Origin: Bacillota bacterium
GTDB lineage: Bacteria; Bacillota; Bacilli; Lactobacillales; Aerococcaceae
DNA length: 22,647 bases
Direction: 5' to 3'
NCBI GenBank assembly: GCA_023442905.1
Contig: JAEZWY010000013.1
Location: 1 to 22,647, forward strand
Part shown: positions 15,484-22,647 of the stretch, in pieces
Layout: each line of letters begins with the position of its first letter
Numbering within the stretch: position 1 is the stretch's first letter
Notes under the pieces: generated by a model
Databases searched by the model: none
What the model was told of the DNA's origin: nothing
Seen by the model: only the letters and a program-made list of their open reading frames with translations
Translations under genes and position numbers: made by a program

Positions 15484-15496
15484 AATCACGTTATCA

Positions 15497-17515
15497 TTAA
15501 GCTATTTCACTACCATTTTCTGCGTCTTCAGGCGCAAAGACTACTTGTAGTTTACCATCGTATTCAGCAGAAAGAATCATCCCTTGAGAGATTTCCCCCT
15601 TCATTTTACGTGGTTTCAAGTTTGCAATGATACAAACTTTTTTGCCGATTAAAACACTTGGATCTGAATAGAATTCACGAATACCAGATAAGATTTGACG
15701 GTGACCATTGTCACCTGCATCCAATCGGAATTTCAATAACTTGTCTGCCCCTTCAACGAAGTCGGCATCAATCACTTCTGCTACCTTGATTTCAACTTTA
15801 TCAAATACATCATACTTGATTTGGCTGTCTTTAGTAGAAACTAATTCAGTTTCTTCCGGATTAAAGCTTTCTGCTTCATCTTCATCCTCACCTGGTTTTG
15901 TAGCCGCCATTTGTGCTTGAATATAAGCTACCTCTTCATCGTGGTCTAGACGTGGGAAGATTGGTTGGCCCTTTTCAACTACTTTAGCTGTTTCTAGATA
16001 TAAACCAACTTTAGCATTTTCAAAACCTGCATTTTCAGCGAAATCTAAGCCTAACTGTTCAAAGATATTAGCTGGTGTTTCAACCATTACCGGTTGGATT
16101 AAGATAGCAATAATACGTAATGAATCCACTAAATGGTACATTACTGACTGTAATTTTTCAGCTTCTGCTTCATCTTTAGCTAGAATCCAAGGCGCTGTTT
16201 CATCAATATATTTGTTGGTACGTGAGATGATTTCCCAAACGTGGTCTAAAGCTACACTGAATTGTAAATCATCCATTGATTGATGGTAAGCAGTTACTTC
16301 TGATGCAATAAGTTCTTCTAATGGTGCATCAAAGTCAGTTACTTGACCTGGGTAAGCACCTACTTGACCACCTAAATACTTGTTAACCATTGAAACAGTA
16401 CGGTTTAATAAGTTTCAGAAGTCATTCGCTAAGTCATAGTTAATGCGGTTGATAAAGTTATCTGGTGTAAATACCCCATCTGAACCAAATTTCACTTCAC
16501 GCATTAAGTAATAACGTAGCGCATCCAAACCGTATCGTTCTACTAACATTTCTGGATATACGACATTCCCTTTAGATTTAGACATTTTACCGTCTTGCAT
16601 TAGTAACCAACCGTGACCAAAGATTTGTTTTGGTAATGGTAAGTCTAAAGCCATCAACATAATTGGCCAATAAATCGTATGGAAACGAACAATTTCTTTT
16701 CCTACAAAGTGAATATTTGCTGGCCAGTATTTTTTAAAGTTTTCTGCGTCAGTATCAGGATAGCCTAAAGCTGTAATATAGTTGGCTAAAGCATCGATCC
16801 AAACATAAACAACGTGTTTAGGATTTGATTTAACCGGTATACCCCAATTGAAAGACGTACGTGAAACCGCTAAGTCCTCTAAACCTGGTTTAATGAAGTT
16901 ATTGATCATTTCATTTTTACGGGTTTCAGGTTGGATAAATGAAGGGTTTTCTTCATAGTATTGTAAAAGACGGTCAGCATACTTACTCATTTTGAAGAAG
17001 TAAGATTCTTCTTTCACTAATTCAACGTCATGACCAGATGGTGCTTTACCACCGATCACTTTGCCGTTTTCATCTCTATAAACTTCTTCTAATTGTGTTT
17101 CGGTAAAGAACTCTTCATCAGATACAGAATACCAGCCTTCATATTCACCTAAGTAAATATCGCCTTGTTCGAGTAATCGTTCAAAGATAGCTTGAATCGC
17201 TTCAATATGTTGTTGGCTTGAAGTACGCATAAAAATATCATTTGAAATTTTCATTGTCTTCCATAGCTCTTGCATGCCTGCAGCCATGCCATCAACGTAT
17301 TCTTGAGGTGAGATACCTTGTTCTTCAGCTTTTTGTTGAATTTTTTGTCCGTGCTCATCTGCACCAGTTAAAAACATCACATCAAAACCATTCGCACGTT
17401 TGTAACGCGCAAGTGTATCAGATGCGACAGTTGTATATGTATTCCCGATATGTAATTTACCACTTGGGTAATAAATCGGTGTAGTAATGTAAAATGTTTC
17501 TTTATTTTCAGCCAC
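15497..17515 (-). pseudogene. metG: Methionyl-tRNA synthetase interrupted by an in-frame TGA
   Basis: Class I aminoacyl-tRNA synthetase that charges initiator and elongator tRNA-Met. The frame is open from the GTG at 17513-17515 (AGGGGG 8 bases upstream) except for one TGA at 16415-16417. Upstream are 366 residues with HIGN (22-25), GADEHGQKI (51-59), WIDALANYI and KMSKS (310-314). After TGA the same frame continues NLLNRTVSM, the anticodon-binding domain and a C-terminal OB-fold tRNA-binding domain (FDKVEIKVAEVIDADFVEGA). The whole would be 672 residues, close to the 664 of Bacillus subtilis. The TGA stands where homologs read NDLGNLLNR, so GGA to TGA is the simplest change. An internal ATG at 16388-16390 has no ribosome-binding site. 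It may be a real nonsense mutation, a readthrough site or a sequence error. Confidence 0.9.
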
Positions 17516-17557
17516 GAATGAGTGCCCCCTAATATTTGTCTATTCTCTTTCCGTAAT

Positions 17558-17585
17558 AGTATATCATAATTCATCAGGATTTTAA
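17558..17585 (-). promoter_or_regulatory. Candidate metG promoter
   Basis: Extended -10 TGA plus TATACT (17558-17566), 16 bases from a weak -35 TTAAAA (17580-17585), about 43 bases before the metG GTG. It shares the exact 14-base block TTATGATATACTAT with the region before veg. Confidence 0.6.
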
Positions 17586-17680
17586 GGGAGATCGTCGACA
17601 TTTACGATCATCCATGTTTAGAATAAATGATAATGAGTTACGTATTTATTCAGGACAAAAACAAAGTCCCACTAAGCCTA

Positions 17681-18196
17681 TTAATTGAGCATTACACGGT
17701 TAACGAATTGCGGTGCAAATCGGTCTACGTGACCGTAAGTAACAGCTTTCCCTGGACTTGGCGCATGTAGATAATAGCCATCTGCGAGTGCTAAGGCAAC
17801 ATGGTAGACCTGTCCATCTTCTTCAAAGAAATAGAGGTCACCCGGCTGTACCTGATCAAAAGTAATTCTTTCACCAAAATATTGCTGTTGGTTAGTCGTT
17901 CTAGGCATATAGAGGCCATTTTTCTTAAAAATATATTCGATAAAACCAGAGCAATCAAATCCAGACAAATCATTGCCGCCCCATACATAAGGAGTGCCGA
18001 TAAGGTCGGTAGCAGTCAGAATGATTGCTTGCCTTTTAGTGCTTGTGTCGTGAATTTGGCTGCTTACTTGTTGGTCAGCTGGTATTGCACCCATGTTCAC
18101 CTTACTTTTAGCAAAAATGGCTTCTGCTTGGAAGCTGGTATACATCAATATACAAATACAAGTCAACAAGAATAATTGTAGTCTTTTTATAAACAA
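17681..18196 (-). CDS. Secreted NlpC/P60 cell-wall peptidase
   Basis: Probable peptidoglycan endopeptidase cutting stem peptides outside the cell. I start it at TTG 18194-18196 because AGGAG lies 8 bases upstream. The ATG two codons earlier is only 2 bases from that site. The 171-residue product has a signal peptide (FIKRLQLFLLTCICILMYTS, cut probably after AEA at 26 or IFA at 29), a short linker, and one NlpC/P60 domain from about 54. The triad is Cys82 (GFDCSGF), His132 (VYHVALAL) and His144 (YYLHAPSP). GTPYVWGG and PRTTNQQ are family motifs. No SH3 or LysM wall-binding domain is present, so it is a minimal enzyme. It is flanked by a terminator upstream and metG downstream. Confidence 0.87.
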   Translation of the reverse strand: MFIKRLQLFLLTCICILMYTSFQAEAIFAKSKVNMGAIPADQQVSSQIHDTSTKRQAIILTATDLIGTPYVWGGNDLSGFDCSGFIEYIFKKNGLYMPRTTNQQQYFGERITFDQVQPGDLYFFEEDGQVYHVALALADGYYLHAPSPGKAVTYGHVDRFAPQFVNRVMLN

Positions 18197-18263
18197 TATC
18201 ATCACTCCTTTTAGATTTATGTACGTATTAACAAGGCCATCATAACAGGTCCAAACCCTTGTT

Positions 18264-18288
18264 ACTATATGATTTACACAAGTTTTAC
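18264..18288 (-). promoter_or_regulatory. Possible operator upstream of nlpC/P60 gene
   Basis: On the minus strand CTTGT and ACAAG arms enclose 15 bases. Inside, TGTAAA-TCATA-TAGTAA resembles the WalR consensus TGTWAH-N5-TGTWAH, with two mismatches in the second half. A TGTTATGAT extended -10 follows at about 18237-18247. WalR control of NlpC/P60 genes is known in Firmicutes, but this site is only a suggestion. Confidence 0.3.
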
Positions 18289-18302
18289 TTAGCGTTTTAA
18301 AA

Positions 18303-18336
18303 GCATTTTTACGTATACGAATTCGCATAAAAATGC
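18303..18336. repeat. Nested palindromes between tyrS and the nlpC/P60 gene
   Basis: Perfect 9-base arms (GCATTTTTA at 18303-18311 and TAAAAATGC at 18328-18336) enclose 16 bases made of two overlapping 8-base palindromes, CGTATACG and CGAATTCG. It sits right after the tyrS terminator and could be a second terminator stem, an operator or an RNA hairpin. No function is assigned. Confidence 0.6.
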
Positions 18337-18339
18337 GCT

Positions 18340-18369
18340 AAAAAAAGACCTGGACTAGTGTCCAAGCCT
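18340..18369 (-). terminator. Rho-independent terminator of tyrS
   Basis: Minus-strand 9-bp stem GGCTTGGAC with GTCCAGGTC (two G-T pairs), loop ACTA and seven T, about 23 bases after the tyrS stop. Confidence 0.92.
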
Positions 18370-18391
18370 TAGAGTGAAAATATATAATGGT

Positions 18392-19657
18392 TTATGCGCC
18401 TTCGATTGTGACTAAGAAGTATTTTTTCTTACCACGACGGACAACGATATATTTACCTTCAATTGCATCTGCAGCTGAGATTTCGTAGTCAACGTCTTGA
18501 TTGCGTTGGCCATTGATGTAAATCGCACCGTTATTGATGTCTTCGCGTGATTGACGGCGTGAACCTTCAATTCCAGCGTCTACTAGCCAAACTGCTAAGT
18601 TGTTCGCCTCTTTTGGCATGGTTGAACCTGGCATATTTCCAAAACCTTGTTCAATTTGTTTTGCAGATAAGTCAGCAATATTTCCTGAGAATAAAGCGTC
18701 AGTAATGGTTTTAGCATCTTGAAGACCCGCATTACCATGAACGAATGTTGTCATTTCTTCTGCTAGACGACGTTGTGCTTCACGTTTTTCTGGTTCACTA
18801 GCTACTTTTTCTTCTAGGGCATCGATTTCTTCTTTGCTTAAGAAGGTAAAGTATTTCAAGTATTTCACGACGTCTGCATCGTTTTGGTTTAACCAGAATT
18901 GGTAGAATTCGTATGGTGACGTTTTTTCTGGGTCTAGCCAAATCGCACCACCAGCTGTTTTACCGAACTTAGTGCCGTCCGATTTCAACATTAGTGGAAT
19001 AGTTAATCCAAAGGCTTCTGCGTCGGCACCAGCTTCTTTACGAATTAATTCTAGACCTGATGTGATGTTCCCCCATTGGTCGGCCCCACCGATTTGTAGA
19101 CGTACGTCTTCATTTTCAAATAAGTGTAAGTAGTCCATTGACTGTAAAATTTGGTATGAGAATTCTGTAAATGAAATCCCTGTTTCTAAACGTGATGCCA
19201 CAATATCTTTTTTAATCATCGTATTCACATTGAAACGTTTCCCGATATTACGCAAGAAATCGAGCAAGGTCATGTTTTTTGTCCAGTCATAGTTATTTAC
19301 CATACGGAAATCAGCATCTTTTTCTTTTAAGAATAAGTTTTCCATTTGTCCAGCTAGTTTACGAGCATTATCTTCTACTTGTTCCATTGTTTGTAGGTTA
19401 CGTTCTTCTGATTTACCTGATGGGTCTCCAATTGAACCAGTCGCGCCACCGATTAAGATCACTGGGCGATGGCCTGCAAGTTGGAATCGTTTAAGGACCA
19501 TAAAAGGAATTAAGTGACCAATATGTAAAGAGTCACCAGTTGGGTCTACCCCACAGTATAAGCTGATTTTGTTGTCTTTAATATATTCTTTTAAACCTTC
19601 TTCGTCAGTTTGTTGGTTGATAGCGCCACGCCATTCTAATTCTTCAATAATGTTCAT
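18392..19657 (-). CDS. tyrS: Tyrosyl-tRNA synthetase
   Basis: Class I synthetase that charges tRNA-Tyr. The 421-residue length is standard. GVDPTGDSLHIGH carries the HIGH motif (45-48), the tyrosine site includes YQILQSMDYLHL and GGADQWGNI (190-198), and the second signature is KFGKT (230-234) as usual in TyrRS. A C-terminal S4 RNA-binding domain covers about 350-415 (EGSRRQSREDINNGAIYINGQ begins it, over residues 370-390). The ATG at 19655-19657 has AAAGGAG 8 bases upstream. Expression is set by the T-box leader in front. Confidence 0.97.
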   Translation of the reverse strand: MNIIEELEWRGAINQQTDEEGLKEYIKDNKISLYCGVDPTGDSLHIGHLIPFMVLKRFQLAGHRPVILIGGATGSIGDPSGKSEERNLQTMEQVEDNARKLAGQMENLFLKEKDADFRMVNNYDWTKNMTLLDFLRNIGKRFNVNTMIKKDIVASRLETGISFTEFSYQILQSMDYLHLFENEDVRLQIGGADQWGNITSGLELIRKEAGADAEAFGLTIPLMLKSDGTKFGKTAGGAIWLDPEKTSPYEFYQFWLNQNDADVVKYLKYFTFLSKEEIDALEEKVASEPEKREAQRRLAEEMTTFVHGNAGLQDAKTITDALFSGNIADLSAKQIEQGFGNMPGSTMPKEANNLAVWLVDAGIEGSRRQSREDINNGAIYINGQRNQDVDYEISAADAIEGKYIVVRRGKKKYFLVTIEGA

Positions 19658-19688
19658 TTATTTCGCTCCTTTTACTATTTATTTAAAT

Positions 19689-19981
19689 AAAAAAGCCCCT
19701 GCCTTAAGCTCTTCCAATTGGAAAAAGCCTAGACAGGGACGATCAATTACCGTGTTACCACCCAAATTGTTATAAACACCTGGTTTATAACCTCTCATTG
19801 TGCGTTATCGAGCACTAGCCGGCGGAATCTTTATTACTATGTGTAATTCACCATCAATCCTTGACCAGTTTTCACCCTCCACTAGCTCGCTTATTACCAG
19901 ATTAATTGCTACTCCACCAATATATTGGTGCCATAGTGCATTCCTTGCACAAGATTATTTGCGTATAAAGCTTTCGCTTCT
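19689..19981 (-). promoter_or_regulatory. T-box riboswitch (tRNA-Tyr) leader of tyrS
   Basis: Gene-free stretch upstream of tyrS. The T-box sequence GGGTGGTAACACGG (about 19751-19764) is a variant of the consensus GGGTGGNACCGCG. Its UGGU would pair with the ACCA end of tRNA-Tyr, whose discriminator is A. GGG/CCC and ACG/CGT pairs around a 7-base bulge form the antiterminator. The competing terminator hairpin ends in GGCAGGGGC and a six-T tail (19689-19740). A UAC triplet followed by A (19843-19845, in GGTGAATTACACA) fits the specifier codon for tyrosine. Uncharged tRNA-Tyr should permit transcription. Stem I was not folded, so the exact specifier loop is less sure than the T-box itself. Confidence 0.9.
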
Positions 19982-19987
19982 CACTGA

Positions 19988-20015
19988 ATTCTATCAAAGT
20001 CATCCAATAAGTCAA
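19988..20015 (-). promoter_or_regulatory. tyrS promoter
   Basis: -35 TTGACT (20010-20015), 16-base spacer, -10 TAGAAT (19988-19993). It places the transcript start near 19981, giving a leader of about 320 nt, a usual T-box length. Confidence 0.8.
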
Positions 20016-20019
20016 GCAG

Positions 20020-20044
20020 TTTTACCGTCTTTTTTACGGTAAAA
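20020..20044. repeat. Perfect inverted repeat before the tyrS promoter
   Basis: Arms TTTTACCGT (20020-20028) and ACGGTAAAA (20036-20044) with a 7-base loop. It starts directly after the stop of the small protein gene and ends 5 bases before the tyrS -35. It may act as a weak terminator, although no T run follows on the minus strand. Confidence 0.55.
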
Positions 20045-20045
20045 T

Positions 20046-20225
20046 TTACCACTCTTCATGATTCCAAGCCAGACCATCTAACTGACCCTGAGCTTGAAAT
20101 AAACGTTTATCCGTTTCAGCAATCTCGGCTTTTATTTTTTTTAATATAGCGATAGTTGCGTAGTCTGTTGCTGTTTCAATCGCTTCATCAATGATTGCCT
20201 CTGTCCACTTCAAATCATTTTCCAT
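20046..20225 (-). CDS. Small hypothetical protein
   Basis: A 59-residue acidic protein I do not recognise. The ATG at 20223-20225 is preferred because AAGGA lies about 4 bases upstream. A GTG four codons earlier directly abuts another AAGGA. The product is predicted almost wholly helical (EAIIDEAIETATDYATIAIL, then KKIKAEIAETDKRLFQAQGQ), with heptad-like spacing suggesting a coiled coil or helical hairpin. It ends LDGLAWNHEEW. There is no signal peptide or membrane segment. It follows the oxidoreductase after a 50-base gap without a terminator, so the two are probably co-transcribed. Confidence 0.6.
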   Translation of the reverse strand: MENDLKWTEAIIDEAIETATDYATIAILKKIKAEIAETDKRLFQAQGQLDGLAWNHEEW

Positions 20226-20275
20226 ATCTTCCTTCACTCCTTATTCAACGATATAGCTATTGGCGCTACTACACT

Positions 20276-20956
20276 TTAACGCCAGCTTGTTTTAGGTAAT
20301 TGCGCTTCAATATCACTCAAATTATCCATTTCATCCGTCCATTCTTCCGCAACTAATTTTAATTGTTCTTGTAAAGGTTGATTAAAATCATTGGCAATCA
20401 ATTTTAATTGGTGAATCAACCAAGCATTACGGTCGGCAAATTTGGCTTGCGTAGGCAGCTCTAAGTATTGTCTAAAATGAACTAAATTATCTTGCTGAAT
20501 GTGTTCTGGTTGATAGGAATGTTGGGCTAGAACAAATGGTGGAAGGTATTTTAAACCTATCGAACGCGCGAATGATTGATAAGGTCGTAACAATTCCGAA
20601 ATAGTTACTTCTTCGCGGCCACCTGCTTGATATTGTCTCAAAGGGATACCCACTGAAATGATCACGCCAAATTCTTTTCCCTTTAAATCTTTACTATAGC
20701 TATCCATGAATGTTTTACTAAAAACTTCTTGAATAAAATCAGACACTAATCCTGGTGCTTGATACCAAAATAAAGGAAATTGCAAAAAACATCTATCTGC
20801 TTGTAGGATAGCTTCTTGATATACCCTAACATTTTCATCGGTGAATGGTCTTTCGATCTGGATAAAAGGAATGGTATCTGGTCTAGCTTCATATAAGAAT
20901 TGATGGGAAGCTGATGTTTCCATTTCTGGATGACCGCCAAAGATTACGCTTGCCAT
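20276..20956 (-). CDS. NAD(P)H-dependent oxidoreductase, flavodoxin-like fold
   Basis: Probable FMN/FAD-dependent quinone or nitro-type reductase of the Flavodoxin_2 (MdaB/KefF/NQO1-like) family, acting in the cytoplasm. In 226 residues the clear family motif is QFPLFWYQAPGLVSDFIQEVF (split: QFPLFWYQAP at 59-68, then GLVSDFIQEVF), the loop that binds the flavin ring. FGVIISVGIPLRQYQAGG follows as the second flavin-contact strand. The N-terminus MASVIFGGHPEMETSASH carries a reduced form of the usual nucleotide-binding start. The ATG has only a weak ribosome-binding site. A TATAAT -10 lies at 20994-20999. The substrate is unknown. Confidence 0.8.
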   Translation of the reverse strand: MASVIFGGHPEMETSASHQFLYEARPDTIPFIQIERPFTDENVRVYQEAILQADRCFLQFPLFWYQAPGLVSDFIQEVFSKTFMDSYSKDLKGKEFGVIISVGIPLRQYQAGGREEVTISELLRPYQSFARSIGLKYLPPFVLAQHSYQPEHIQQDNLVHFRQYLELPTQAKFADRNAWLIHQLKLIANDFNQPLQEQLKLVAEEWTDEMDNLSDIEAQLPKTSWR

Positions 20957-20993
20957 TTATTCGCCAACTTTCTCTTAAATTTTTAGTCTTAAT

Positions 20994-20999
20994 ATTATA
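20994..20999 (-). promoter_or_regulatory. Candidate -10 of the oxidoreductase gene
   Basis: Consensus TATAAT, 38 bases before the ATG and after the abgT-type terminator. No recognisable -35 is present at normal spacing. Confidence 0.4.
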
Positions 21000-21017
21000 T
21001 GCCCATTCTACATAAGA

Positions 21018-21045
21018 AAAGCAGTCTAACCAAGTAGACTGCTTT
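21018..21045 (-). terminator. Rho-independent terminator of the AbgT-family gene
   Basis: Perfect 11-bp stem AAAGCAGTCTA/TAGACTGCTTT with a 6-base loop. T-rich sequence (TTTTCTTAT) forms the end of the stem and its tail. It starts 12 bases after the transporter stop. Confidence 0.88.
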
Positions 21046-21056
21046 CAATTATATAT

Positions 21057-22592
21057 TTATAGTGAAACTGGTGAATTTGGTCCAACTGGGAAGCCAAGTA
21101 GGAACCAAAGAATCGCCATAATAATCCATACTACACCGATTGCTATTGAGTATGGCAATACGTTTGACATTAAGGTACCTAAACCAGATCGTTTGTCATA
21201 TTTGTATAATACTGCTAGAACAACCGGAATATACGCTTGCATTGGCGTTAACGGATTAATAATACCGTCACCAATACGGTAAAGTACTTGCGTAAATGCA
21301 GGATGGTAACCTAATAACATAAACATTGGTACAAAAATCGGTGCCAAGATCGCCCATTTTGCGGACGCTGACCCAATAAAGAAGTCTACAAACATTGATA
21401 ATAGAATAAAGCCAATGATTAAGACGATACCATTCGCACTTTCAAGTAATCCTGCTCCTGAAATAGCGATAATAGTTCCCATGTTAGACCATGAGAAGTA
21501 AGCCATCATTTGACTTGAGAAGAAGATAATAACGATAAAACTACCCATATCCGCCATAGATGTAGATAACATCCGAGCTAAATCATGTGAATCTTTGATT
21601 TGACCAGTCATCTTACCGTAAACAAAACCTGGTACAAAGAACATGATTGTCATAATGACTGTAATTCCGTCCATAAATGGTGAACCGGAAATCAATGAGC
21701 CAGTTTCAGGGTTTGCCAAGAATGAATTTGGTATCAAAGCTAAAACTGCAATAATAACGATAGTCGCTAATAATGACCAGTTTGCATATTTTACTGCCTT
21801 CACTTCTTGGTCAGATAATGAACCACCTTTGTGAACAGCAGGTAATTCTTCACCCGCAAATTCAGGTTGATATTCCCCCATTTGTGGTAATGAAACCTTC
21901 GTTAATACGAAGTAAATTACAGGTACTAATACGAATGTTGATACGAAGATGAAGTAGTAGTTCATCGCAACATTTAGTTCAATATCTGGCAAAATAGTTT
22001 GTGCTGCAGATTCTGTAAATGGGAATACCAAAGCATCCGACATTCCTAACATGATATTCGCAGCAAAGGCTGCTAGTGAAGATACATAGCCTAATACCGC
22101 ACCAGCCATTGGGTTTAAACCAATTTTCAAGAACGTTAACGCTGCTAATGGTGGCAATACAATTGGACCAGCATCCCCAGCAATATTGGCAATTACACCA
22201 GCAAAAATAATAATTAGTAAAATGTATTGCTTAGGTGCTTTTTCTACAACATTCGTTAAAACTGCTTCAAAGTAACCAGATTTCTCTGCCATCCCTACCC
22301 CAAGCATAATGACTAATACAGCTGATAAAGCGGGGAAACCTGCAAAGTTAGTCCCAGCTTCTGATATCATGCGGGCAAAGTATTCACCAGTTAGTAAATT
22401 ATTAACAGCAACTACTGAATTGTCTACCGGATTTACAACCGACACCCCTAACATACTCATCACCCATGATGCTAGGATAACTAATATACTCAGGTAAATA
22501 AAAATCATAATCGGTGATGGCATTTTGTTACCTACACGTTCAATTCCGTTAAGAATACGGAGTAACCGTGATTCTTGTTGTTTTTCTTCCAC
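21057..22592 (-). CDS. AbgT family transporter
   Basis: Integral membrane carrier of the AbgT family, whose members import p-aminobenzoyl-glutamate or export sulfonamide-like compounds using the proton gradient. The 511 residues have about 11-13 hydrophobic segments. Family marks are GNKMPSPIMIFIYL near the N-terminus, AGDAGPIVLPPLAALTF at about 145-161, and the C-terminal half SASAKWAILAPIFVPMFMLLG followed (one residue later) by PLTPMQAYIPVVL. The length is typical. The start is GTG at 22590-22592, with a weak AAGAGA about 9 bases upstream; the protein begins MEEKQQESRLLRILNGIE. The real substrate cannot be told. It has its own terminator. Confidence 0.9.
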   Translation of the reverse strand: MEEKQQESRLLRILNGIERVGNKMPSPIMIFIYLSILVILASWVMSMLGVSVVNPVDNSVVAVNNLLTGEYFARMISEAGTNFAGFPALSAVLVIMLGVGMAEKSGYFEAVLTNVVEKAPKQYILLIIIFAGVIANIAGDAGPIVLPPLAALTFLKIGLNPMAGAVLGYVSSLAAFAANIMLGMSDALVFPFTESAAQTILPDIELNVAMNYYFIFVSTFVLVPVIYFVLTKVSLPQMGEYQPEFAGEELPAVHKGGSLSDQEVKAVKYANWSLLATIVIIAVLALIPNSFLANPETGSLISGSPFMDGITVIMTIMFFVPGFVYGKMTGQIKDSHDLARMLSTSMADMGSFIVIIFFSSQMMAYFSWSNMGTIIAISGAGLLESANGIVLIIGFILLSMFVDFFIGSASAKWAILAPIFVPMFMLLGYHPAFTQVLYRIGDGIINPLTPMQAYIPVVLAVLYKYDKRSGLGTLMSNVLPYSIAIGVVWIIMAILWFLLGFPVGPNSPVSL

Positions 22593-22647
22593 TTATTTCA
22601 TCTCTTTTCTTATTGTAATTCTTGCCTATCTTTTCACTATTGTTTTA

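Noticed and set aside
16415..16417. Alternative genetic code with TGA read as glycine
   Set aside because: TGA serves as a stop in adcA and the flippase gene, and no other gene in the window has an in-frame TGA. A recoded genome would show many.
17652..17670. Possible terminator after the NlpC/P60 gene (GGGAC/GTCCT stem)
   Set aside because: Only 5 bp of stem, the T-rich part lies in the loop and no T run follows.
17801..18175. 124-residue plus-strand open frame over the nlpC/P60 gene
   Set aside because: It is antisense to a protein with clear catalytic motifs, has no ribosome-binding site or recognisable family, and is explained as a shadow frame.
1..22647. CRISPR arrays, tRNA or rRNA genes, insertion sequences, phage or toxin-antitoxin genes
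   Set aside because: None seen: no regularly spaced repeats, no cloverleaf or rRNA sequence, and no transposase, integrase or toxin-like frame.

Overview
The window reads as a low-GC Gram-positive chromosome of the order Lactobacillales (Firmicutes). Support comes from the Bacillus-like housekeeping order metG-tatD-rnmV-ksgA-veg-ispE-purR, a tyrosine T-box, sigma-A type promoters, strong Shine-Dalgarno sites, the absence of sporulation genes from that order, and adc-type zinc uptake genes between ispE and purR. I recall the last arrangement from enterococci. I cannot name the genus. All supported genes lie on the minus strand, so transcription runs from high to low coordinates.

Region by region, in transcription order. 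From 22592 to 20046: an AbgT-family transporter with a strong terminator, a flavodoxin-fold NAD(P)H oxidoreductase, and a 59-residue protein I do not recognise. From 20015 to 18340: tyrS behind a promoter and a roughly 320-nt T-box leader with a UAC specifier and a UGGU bulge matching tRNA-Tyr, ended by a strong terminator. From 18303 to 17681: a secreted NlpC/P60 cell-wall hydrolase with palindromes upstream. From 17515 to 15497: metG, interrupted by an in-frame TGA where a glycine codon is expected. From 15435 to 13123: tatD, rnmV and ksgA, tightly packed. Then veg with two candidate promoters, and ispE.

From 11686 to 9048 is the zinc importer operon adcA-adcC-adcB. Its promoter overlaps a near-perfect Zur box, so it should be repressed when zinc is plentiful. 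It is followed by purR, the purine regulator, which has a PurBox-like site upstream and so may control itself.

From 7871 to the left edge is a more AT-rich surface polysaccharide operon: UDP-glucose dehydrogenase, two family-2 glycosyltransferases, a Wzz-like membrane protein, an EpsG-type polymerase, a third glycosyltransferase, a Wzx flippase and an acetyltransferase. Together they suggest a Wzx/Wzy-dependent, probably glucuronate-containing and possibly O-acetylated capsule or teichuronic-acid-like polymer. No priming transferase or tyrosine kinase is visible, so the cluster probably continues beyond position 1.

The main anomaly is the nonsense codon in the otherwise intact and normally essential metG. 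I found no clearly new biological system. The less explained items are the Wzz-like protein with an extra cytoplasmic domain, the small unrecognised protein, and the palindromes before nlpC.
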